Shown piece after piece: positions 56,566 to 64,000 of a DNA stretch of 64,000 nucleotides (within the stretch, counting starts at the first letter, position 1; each line of letters starts with the position of its first letter). The notes beneath the pieces were generated by a model. The model ran no database searches. It was given only the letters and a program-made list of their open reading frames with translations, and was not told the origin of the DNA. This DNA comes from Rhypophila decipiens (lineage: Eukaryota; Ascomycota; Sordariomycetes; Sordariales; Naviculisporaceae). The stretch spans positions 310,001-374,000 of the forward strand of contig MU858049.1 of the NCBI GenBank assembly GCA_033297075.1, read 5' to 3'. Made by a program: the position numbers and the translations under genes.

Positions 56566-58557
56566 TTAGTTGCTAGGCTTCCTATTCTGTTCCTCCTTCA
56601 CTTTTAGTTTCATTTCGGGGGGCGATTCCACCAGAGGGAGAGGGCTACCGTCGTTATGCAGAACGTTGCCCTGTGATGGCCCGGCTGGTCGGGAATCGAA
56701 AATATTCCAGGCGGCTGGTAGTCTCTTGGGCAACGCCTTTTGTCGTGTCCCCGCACCTGCAGAGGGAGCGATATCATTTTGGCCACCCGAGACTGGAGCA
56801 TCCTTGGGAGGCGGAATCGGCCTGCGATCCGGGTGACCACCCCGGGCATATTGCTCCGAAACAGACCTGCTGATGCGCCGCTGAGCCGGAGACGGACTCA
56901 CCGACTCAGCCTCCGAAGCCGCAACTCTTCCGAGTCCACCAGATTCAGACGAGCTTGTTGGCAGGCAGCCCGGGCGACTAAAATTCCGGAAAGGTCCAGA
57001 AGGAGAAGGAGCGGCATTCCGGTCAATTCTCATTAGAGCATACAGGCTCTGCGATGATGGTCGGCGTGGAGATGAAAACTGCTCGAGGTCAAAGTCGAAA
57101 CTGCTCCCCGTGGTCGGGAGGTAGCTATTCGGCGATACAGGGTATTCCGATTCCGAGTTGCATGTCGAAAGGGGAGATACCTCATAGTCGGAGATTGAGC
57201 AATCCGCGAGCTGTTGGATGTTATGGTCCTGATTCTCGTCATTCCCTTCCTTCCCCTCGACGGATACGGTAGTAGGCTTGATGGAATGGATCTGAACAGC
57301 TCGTGCCACTCCACACTCGGCACCGCTCTGGTCGAATGAGTCGTGGCTGAGTTTGCTGATCAAGGATGCAGCAACCGAAGGGGCCGACGATCCGGCGGAC
57401 GAGGCCCTGGAACTTCGTCTTGAGCGAGTACCTGGCTCGGCTACGGGAAGTGCGGGTAGTGGACGCTGTAGATACGGATCCGAAATTCCTTCCTGGCCCC
57501 CTTTGCCTGGCTGGGGTATGGTTCTGGTGGAGGGACGTCGGGGCAAGCGCTCAGGTGGGCTCTTGAGAAAGTAGCTGCTGGCAGTGCGATCAGGGACGTC
57601 AAAATGAGTCGACTTGGCCCGTGAATCGCTGCCGGCACCGAAAACAGCCTCATCAGGTGTGTTGATCTTGGCCTCTGCCTTGCGTCCGAAAGGATGCTCA
57701 GTCTCTGTATTCTATCCAGAAGACTGGCTACCAAGCGGCAAGGATCGAGGACCAATCACAGGAGATGTGACGAGGTTGAGTTGTTGCAGACTATTCATCG
57801 ACCTGTAATGAAGCTTGAAAGTGGCATACGGAGAGTCTTTGGCATCTAGAAGACAATAGTCAAAGAACCGAGCATCTTCGGGTTTGTCCAGAAGGCCGAC
57901 ACTAGGGACGCTATATACAACACCGATGAGCTCTCGTACAGTCCGGGACGATGGAGTGGTAATCATGAACAACATACGCGATTCCGTAAGCTTGAGGGTG
58001 GCGGAACTCTTCGACCTTGGGAGCCTTGGCACTTCTCCCTTTTGCCCGGAAAGCTTGTATTTCGATGAGTCCGCCATCCTCAGCGGCGGATTTGTTCTCC
58101 TGGCCAGGAAGAAACACAAAGTTTCTCTCCTCGAGTCCGGCCTGGTAAGCCAAGTGGCCACCGGGAGCCCAAATCGATCTCACGACCTGGCGTGTTTTTC
58201 CGAGCACGGGCTCGATGCCCCAAGAAAGGATTCCTCGGCCGTTGATGTACAGCTTGAAGAACATGTACTTGGCCTCGGCAAGATTCAACTGCCGAATTGT
58301 GTAGTTGATTGCAAAGGCAGATCCTAGATATGAGTAAGGATAGTGAGCCAAGCTCTCAGCGGCGCAGACTGGGCCAACAAACCTGGGACAGACGGCATGT
58401 AGACCGAAATGGTGGGATTGGATTTCTGGTGACAGACGTCTTTACTGCCATCTCCGACCAAACGCGCCAAAGAGCTGTCAGGGTGAGGGTACTCGGGGAT
58501 AGGTTCATCGCCAGGCTTGGTGATGAGAGAGATCTCGATGCCGCGAAAAGACGGCAT
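56566..58557 (-). CDS. Conserved fungal protein of unknown function, interrupted by an in-frame TAG
   Basis: Exons 58383-58557, 57978-58323 and 57910 downward; introns of 59 bp (GTTTGT...ATCTAG) and 67 bp (GTATGT...TATAG). The protein begins MPSFRGIEISLITKPGDEPIPEYPHP and forms a compact beta-rich domain to about residue 220 (KYMFFKLYINGRGILSWGIEP, AEDGGLIEIQAFRAKGR, PEDARFFDYCLLDAKDSPYATFKLHYRS), a domain I recall from many Pezizomycotina proteins but cannot name. The frame meets TAG at 57712-57714 after 239 residues, then stays open in the same frame for 381 more codons to 56566, coding a Ser/Pro-rich tail. Either the product is 239 residues, the stop is a recent nonsense change, or a 48-bp in-frame intron (57712-57759, weak donor GTGATT, acceptor GATAG) removes it, giving about 605 residues. 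The open 3' frame favours a longer protein. Confidence 0.7.
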
Positions 58558-59141
58558 CGTGTCGTTCAAAGGCGAGAACTGGGGTTTTTATGAGTTGTTG
58601 AGGTTTTCGAACCAAGAGACCCTGAGTGACATATTTATCTTTAGCTTGTTGGCGACACGTGAGAGTTGTGCACTTGTCGAGTCACGGCAACGTACCGGCC
58701 AAGGGGAGACCGAAGACTGAGGGCGAATGTCTGGTTAGGAAGGCACGACCAGTCAAGTGGTCACCTGGCGCCCGTACTTGCTTTGCTCAACAAATGAACG
58801 AGTTTCTTCGGATGACGGCCCCGTTGCTATGTCGCCGGGCTCAAGGCATAACAGTTCGTAGTCGGTTGCACTGAAACCCCACCGCCAGAGCCTGTACAAA
58901 CTCTGGTAATTGAAAATGAAAACGAAATGTATATGAGTTTGGTAACCATCTAGCAATCACCGCCTGCGACAGCCCCGGTGCTGCCCGTTCTGTTTCCTCT
59001 CCTCCGTGTCGACTTGTTTGCTCAAGCCATATTTTTGTGCTTCAGTTCAATGCGTCGATCCGGCCAAATAAAATATACACAGAGTCAGAAAAGAGGCTGA
59101 CCGTCACCTCCATCCGCCCAAACTCCCAGGCCTCATGGTTA
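58558..59141. other. intergenic between two minus-strand genes
   Basis: Upstream region of the unknown gene and 3' side of the complex I gene. No gene seen. Confidence 0.5.
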
Positions 59142-59607
59142 TCAGGCACCTAGCACCTTCTTTGTATCCTCCTCCTTGCCTAACAGCCCAAGATTCCGTA
59201 TCTGTCCTGCCGTCGGGGCATTCTCTCTCGGTCCACCCTCGGCCTCTGCTTTTCTGAACGCGGCTTGCAAAACTTTGACTCTCGCGGCCTATCGACGGTA
59301 TAGTTTGTTAGCTGCAAGTCCAGAACGGTCGCGTCCGACTTGGCACCGAGTTCGGGATTCGGACCTCTTTTCTGTGGTGAAGGCACTCGTAATAGTCCTC
59401 TAGAGCTGGTGCGCACTTTTTTCTGCCAGCAGCATCCTCTGTCGACGAGTTGACAACGTAGCAGGCGAGCAACTCTTGCCAGAAGGGGAAGCACCGCCCG
59501 GGGCCTGTGGAGAGATCGTGTCAGTAATGCGCGCATAGGTCGACGTATTGTAGTCATTGAACAATTTTGCTTTCCGTACCTCCGTTCAAGCCGTATCCGG
59601 ACGCCAT
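59142..59607 (-). CDS. Mitochondrial complex I CX9C subunit, NDUFS5 type
   Basis: Three exons: 59580-59607, 59365-59504 and 59142-59288, giving 104 residues. Spliced product: MASGYGLNGGPGRCFPFWQE, then LLACYVVNSSTEDAAGRKKC, then APALEDYYECLHHRKE, continuing AARVKVLQAAFRKAEAEGG. It has the twin CX9C pattern (C14-X9-C24 and C40-X9-C50) of proteins oxidised by Mia40 in the intermembrane space, and matches the NDUFS5/15-kDa accessory subunit of NADH:ubiquinone oxidoreductase. The introns are 75 bp and 76 bp; the second has an unusual GTCCGA donor but a good CTAAC branch site. No single unspliced frame shows the gene, so it is easily missed. It lies divergent to SEC39, 431 bp away. Confidence 0.9.
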
Positions 59608-60038
59608 GGCGGGTAGGTGGAAGCCGATATGTGGTGTGGAGGGGAGAGGTGGCCTGGGGACGCCGTGAATGTCGTCTTCAACGAAGTTGGATTGAGGTCT
59701 GGAACTGGAGCTTGCCTTCCGAGCTGTCAGGATGCGCCACACCTGTTGTGGATCCCAGCCACTCCTAGCTCGTCATGCCGAGCATTTGATCCCAGCTCTG
59801 GCCCCAATAAGGTTCTTCGGGCGGCACTAAGCGCACTCCCTGTCCCTGCTACGTAACCGGCAACTGGGCCAAAAGTTCCAGCTGTCATGGACACGGAGTT
59901 GAGTTCGTCGACCATCCCGCCATCCATCCGACTTGCCGACTTGCGACCCATGCGCCGATTGACTAAACTCAACTTCGACTCGAACCATCGATATGATATG
60001 AGGCGGCGATAGAACCATTTTTCACACTTTTCTCAACA
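59608..60038. promoter_or_regulatory. divergent promoter region, complex I subunit / SEC39
   Basis: 431 bp between two divergent start codons; short enough to act as a shared promoter. No specific site identified. Confidence 0.55.
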
Positions 60039-62936
60039 ATGGCTCTCCTTCTCTCACCACCAAAGCTTGTGTTGTTGGCAGTCCAACTGGCTGTCAAGGC
60101 CGATGTCGAGTGTTTGGCAGCCTTAGCAGCCCACCACGGCGCTATCCTTCGCAAAGAGCTTCTACTGCGCATTGTTCTCACTTATCTTCCAGAAGCCTTA
60201 CACTCGAGCGAATATGTGGGTTTCCTCGAACAACTCGAGCGCGGCGCATTCCCAGAGAAGGAGACCAAGGACATAGATATCACAGCGATTGCGAGTCTGT
60301 CCGAGGACGAAGCCCGGAAAAGGGTCAAAAGGCTGCGGCTATTGCCGTTAACTGCCCCAGGCGACGCTGGAGAAGCAGCAAAAGATGTCACTACCCAGTT
60401 CCTCTTGTGTCGGGCATACCGCGTGGACGAGGAAGCAGGGCTGCTTAATGAGCTCCCGGGACTGTTGACGCCATTCCTCGATCATAACCCCTGCATTCGA
60501 ACCTTGGCCGTGTCCACATTACTACCGTTGCTGAGGCGAAACTGCGCGTACCACACGGAACGCCCGATCTCCTATACTCTTCATGGGTTCCAGCAGTTGC
60601 CTGACGAAGTGGCCGTCAATATTTTGCTCTCACAGACAGGCTCGCGCGAGGAAGACCTACCTTTTGTTGGCCGGGATTTGAGAGGACTAATTGGGCCATG
60701 GTTGCTTAATGAGAAGAGGTGGAAGGGGCGGCAGCTTAAGCTGGCACCTGGTACAGAATCAGAGACCGGTCTTTGTCCAGGCTGGGAGCATGTCTTAACG
60801 TGGCTCACGGGACAGGCATCGAAATCCTGGAGGGTTGCTGTGAATGCCATCGAACAATGGGAGGGTCCGAATGATATTGATTCCGGTGGCCTGGCGGAGG
60901 ATTGGCTCATTGACGAGGAACTGAACTATCTCAAACACACATATGCGCGCGCCGCCCTGGCATCGACGTACCTCATATCCGATATTTCGGACGAGGCTTT
61001 GGAAGGCGCGTACGGAATTGTCGCCAAGACTTCCCTCCTCCTAGATCAAGATCCGCTGTCCCCATTACACACAGCAGCCGGGATGCTGCCGCCTTTGGCT
61101 GAGCAGATCAGCAATGAACTGGCAATGCCTCGAAACGCAACATGCATGCGCAATGATTTGTTGTCCTCCTCGAATGTGTTGACAGCACCGTTACCTTCTT
61201 CCTTGGTGTTTATACAGGCCTTGATTCTGAGTGCGTTTATCATGACAAAGTCTGCATGTCCGATATCAGTACGCCGAGCGGGCGATCTTGCGCTTCTCCA
61301 GGACGAGCGGGAGCAAAAGTCGGAAGCAGCCAAACTCATTCATGGTCTGATGAATGGCAACAACAAGACGGACGATAGGTTTTGGCTCAAAATGAGGAAT
61401 GAGGTATTGTGGCTCCGAGATTGGGGGGCCGAGGACGAGTCGGTCTCCCCAGATGCTCCTGGGCGGGGCATTTTTGGTCAAGTCAAGAGGGAGTTTCTCG
61501 AAATGGAAATCCTGAAAGCGCTTCTTGCGAACAATCGTATGCACCGCCATTTCTCTGGTTTGATTACTCGTTGCTAATATAAACCAGGATTCACACTGGC
61601 GCGCTCCATCTACGAAGACCCCCCAACTCCACCAATCTCGAAGAAGGTCCTACAAGACACAATCTTTAGCACCGCACAGACTGCCTATGATAATGCTTCA
61701 AATCCCAACCGCACTCGCGGCGGGCTGAAGAAGTGCGACGACATAATCAAGGCATTCCCCAAAACAGTCGAAAAGGCCCTCCCCGCCACGAAGCGAATAG
61801 AGGCTCTTCTCCGCGCAACACACGCCCTGAGCGAGTACCGGTTAGTCCTCAAACAAGGCGAACCATTTACGCCCGTGGTCCTACGAGTCCACCCGGATCC
61901 AGTCTCGATAGTAGGCAAGATCCTCGAGCAAAACCCAAAAAGCTACACCAGAATCCAAGACCTTCTCGATCTAGGGACGCAAATGGTCAAAGCAGGCCTA
62001 ACACACAAACAAAAATACAACCTCAGATATTCTCCTGAAGAAGAACAACAAAAAGAAAGCGAGGAACTCGACCTCGTAGAACGACGGATCACAGCCCTAA
62101 GCATAGATGCAGCCCTGACAGAAGATGACTTTGAGACAGCCTACTCTTACGTCGTAAACCGGGTATCCGCAATGAAGCCCTCTTTATCAGACGAATTCAG
62201 CTGGAAAGCTGCCCTCCAAGCGGGGAAATACAGACGCACGTCAAGGACACTACGGCCGACGCATTTGGGGACTAGCAGTGCGAATGTCGAGATTCGACAT
62301 TTGGAACAGCGGATCGAGTGTCTTGCTACGGCGTTACGGATTGCGCCCCCCGCTACGCTGCAAGAGATTTTGAATGCGTTTCGACGCGCGGAAGAGGAGC
62401 TGGATGCTGCTATCAAGGCGGAGGATGAGCAGGAGGATGCTTGGGATGCGCAGGGGGATATTTTAGGAGGGCAAGGGAATATGCCGGGGACTTTTGGCGG
62501 CGGGGAGAAGAAGACGCGTTCGGGGGGGCAGGGTGCTGCTAGATATGGCGGTGATGGTGCTGGTGGTCACAGTAGTGGTGGTAGGGGGGAGCCTTTTGCA
62601 AGGCGTCATCAGGAAAAGGAGGAAGCGCCCATGTCGTTGTTTGATTTGAGCAGGGCGAGTGTGCTGAGTGCGCAGAAGAATTTGTCGGCGCTGTCGAGTT
62701 TGCATAGGACTGTGTCGTCTGTCTCGTCGTCGGTTCAGAGCCAGAGTCAGGAGGGGGGGAGGGTAAGTCTGGATCAGAGTAGTATTGCGTCGGTTGGAAG
62801 TGACGGGGAGGAACAACAGCCTAAGCAGCAGAGGGCGAGGAAGAGGGATCAGCTTAGGGAGGCGGCTATGGGGACGCTGGTTTCTGGCGTGGGGTGGTTG
62901 ATTAATGCGCCTGCTCCGCCTCAGGGGAGGGATTAG
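60039..62936 (+). CDS. SEC39: Sec39-domain protein, Dsl1 tethering complex
   Basis: Two exons, 60039-61536 and 61588-62936; the 51-bp intron (GTATGC, branch GCTAAT, ACCAG) joins LLANNR to FTLARSIYEDPPTPPISKKVLQDTI. Product 948 residues. The start MALLLSPPKLVLLAVQLAVKADVECLAALAAHH and the long all-helical body are typical of the Sec39 family (human NBAS relative). PPTPPISKKVLQDTIFSTAQTAYDNASNPNRTRGGLKKCDDIIKAFP is a well-conserved C-terminal segment. Known role: subunit of the ER-side Dsl1 complex that captures COPI vesicles returning from the Golgi, together with Dsl1 and Tip20. The last ~140 residues are Gly/Ser/Gln-rich and disordered, probably fungus-specific. No membrane segment or signal peptide. 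Confidence 0.92.
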
Positions 62937-63526
62937 ACTACGTACGTACCATTATACTATTATATGGGACATGATAGTCTATAATCCAAGGTTTTGTTTG
63001 TGTTTGCTATTTTCATGAGCCCCCTTTTTCATCGTGCCTTTTCAATTATCTACATAGCATTTTGGGTCAATGAGAACGAGCCCACCCATATAGGTGTAAA
63101 AATAGGGTGTAAAATCCTGCTATTAGTATTCTGAATAAGTACTGAAAAGACTAAGTTATCTATTATTAAGAAGAAAGAAAGTTATTAGTACCCTAAAAGA
63201 CTATGTAGTAATAGTGGTAGAGTATCTGGTATCTGAAATCACACCCCATTTTTACACCCACGTGCCACCAAAGCCCAGTTCTCACCCTGTGCAAAAGGCT
63301 ATATATACCAGGTTACTTTAACTATGTACGATCGTACGAGGGTGGTAACAAAACGCCACAGGCCCCGTAGCTCATCAGTGGTCAGAAGACGGCGGGCAGC
63401 GTTGGGACTTTGACATGGTGTTTGAGATTGACCATGTTATGTTTCCATGGAGGGAAGTCTTATTCAGCGAAAATTTATCAGTCGTGCCCGAGGTCCGGCA
63501 GCGGTTCGAATGAATGTAATCCGCTC
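62937..63526. other. intergenic after SEC39
   Basis: 3' UTR of SEC39 and a MITE-like element (63083-63264). No gene seen. A TA-rich stretch (62950-62985) follows the stop codon. Confidence 0.55.
63083..63264. mobile_element. MITE-like element, family copy 2 (182 bp)
   Basis: The right end, read inverted, is CACGTGGGTGTAAAAATGGG followed by GTGTGA; the left end is a decayed version (AGGTGTAAAAATAGGGTGTA). In reverse orientation the interior aligns with the copy at 53622-53778 through ATACTCT, CTTTTAGG and ATTCAGAATACT. No clean target-site duplication is visible (GAGCC against CCACC). Most left-arm changes weaken the repeat, suggesting an older insertion. Confidence 0.75.
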
Positions 63527-63893
63527 GGGGGGGGGGGGGGGGGGGCCCTTTTTTTTGCGTATTCCCTTTTTTTTTTTTGTAGGAACAGGACTTGTAATAT
63601 TGGTACGGGTATAACCCGAAGTACTTTAAAACCAAATNNNNNNNNNNGAATGCTAGTATTCAACTCCCTGGAAACTTCTCACGACTTTTTTGGTCTCAGG
63701 GGGGGGGGGCGGGCCCCCCCCCCCCCCGCCCGCCCGCCCCCCCCCCCCGCCCCGCCCCCCCCCCCGCCCCCCCCCCCCCCCCCCCCCCCCCCCGCCCGCC
63801 CCCCCCCCCCCGCCCCCCCCCCCCCCCCCCCCCCCCCCGCCCCCCCCCCCCCCCCCCCCCCCACTTTTTGTAGCGTATTCCCTTTTTTTTTTT
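63527..63893. other. Homopolymer block with assembly gap
   Basis: A 19-base G run (63527-63545), ten Ns (63638-63647) and a ~160-base stretch of nearly pure C with scattered G (from about 63699 to 63862). The unit GCGTATTCCC followed by a T run occurs on both sides of the gap (63557-63578 and 63873-63893), each next to a G- or C-run. This looks like one locus assembled twice from low-quality reads; Gly- and Pro-rich frames here are meaningless. Confidence 0.85.
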
Positions 63894-64000
63894 GCTAGCA
63901 TCAGTCCTAGAGACATGTCTACGGTATTACCGCTAAGTCCTTTCATACGAATGCCCGATGGACCCTTGCAACAAACAACCCAAGAACCTACCTGTATGAT

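Noticed and set aside
63361..63430. tRNA-like start GGCCCCGTAGCTCATCAGTG
   Set aside because: No anticodon stem or T-arm follows; the D-arm resemblance is superficial.
63410..63946. Pro-rich and Gly-rich frames at the window end
   Set aside because: They translate homopolymers and Ns of a probable assembly artefact.

Overview
The window is a piece of nuclear chromosome from a filamentous ascomycete (Pezizomycotina). Genes are compact, carry 0-5 short introns (about 48-95 bp, plus one of 137 bp and one of 232 bp; GT-AG; branch sites such as TACTAAC in SMD3 and CTAAC in the complex I gene), lie on both strands and encode full-length homologues of conserved fungal proteins. A lone 5S rRNA gene sits among protein genes, as is usual in this group. 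Protein resemblance suggests Sordariomycetes or Leotiomycetes, but the species cannot be fixed by eye.

Layout. 0.5-4 kb: CDC16/APC6 (anaphase-promoting complex) and a 5S rRNA gene. 4-11 kb: a 1374-residue single-pass membrane protein of unknown function and a secreted DUF1996 protein. 14-21 kb: SWA2/auxilin, the ERAD ubiquitin-conjugating enzyme UBC7, and a mitochondrial Mmc1-like protein. 21.7-29.3 kb: SmD3, an unknown 288-residue protein and the DED1 helicase. 31.5-39.1 kb: proteasome beta-4 (PRE1), U3 snoRNP protein RRP9, and a ULP2-type SUMO protease. 39.7-48.2 kb: an OXNAD1-like NAD(P)H/flavin oxidoreductase, the INO80 subunit IES1, a 2-oxoglutarate/Fe(II) oxygenase and an 87-residue Ser/Asn-rich protein. 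48.2-54.5 kb: a gene-poor stretch. 54.5-63 kb: a cytoplasmic GH18 glycosidase, a fungal protein of unknown function broken by an in-frame stop, a complex I CX9C subunit (NDUFS5 type) and SEC39. The last 0.5 kb holds homopolymers and an N gap and looks like a poorly assembled repeat.

Most genes are housekeeping functions (cell cycle, ubiquitin/SUMO/proteasome, RNA processing, vesicle traffic, mitochondria, chromatin). There is no biosynthetic cluster or operon-like logic; neighbours appear functionally independent. Some gene pairs share short divergent regions, for example NDUFS5-type/SEC39 (431 bp) and PRE1/RRP9 (480 bp).

The less ordinary items are: two copies of a small inverted-repeat element (MITE-like) at 53.6 and 63.1 kb, a third unrelated inverted-repeat element at 41.3 kb whose arms differ mainly by C/T changes, a PRE1 start codon split by an intron, an unknown-function gene with an in-frame TAG, SIM-like tandem repeats in the SUMO protease, and a structurally divergent 5S gene. 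I did not find a convincing new multi-gene system. Exon boundaries were read by eye from reading frames, splice signals and remembered family sequences; no database search was run.
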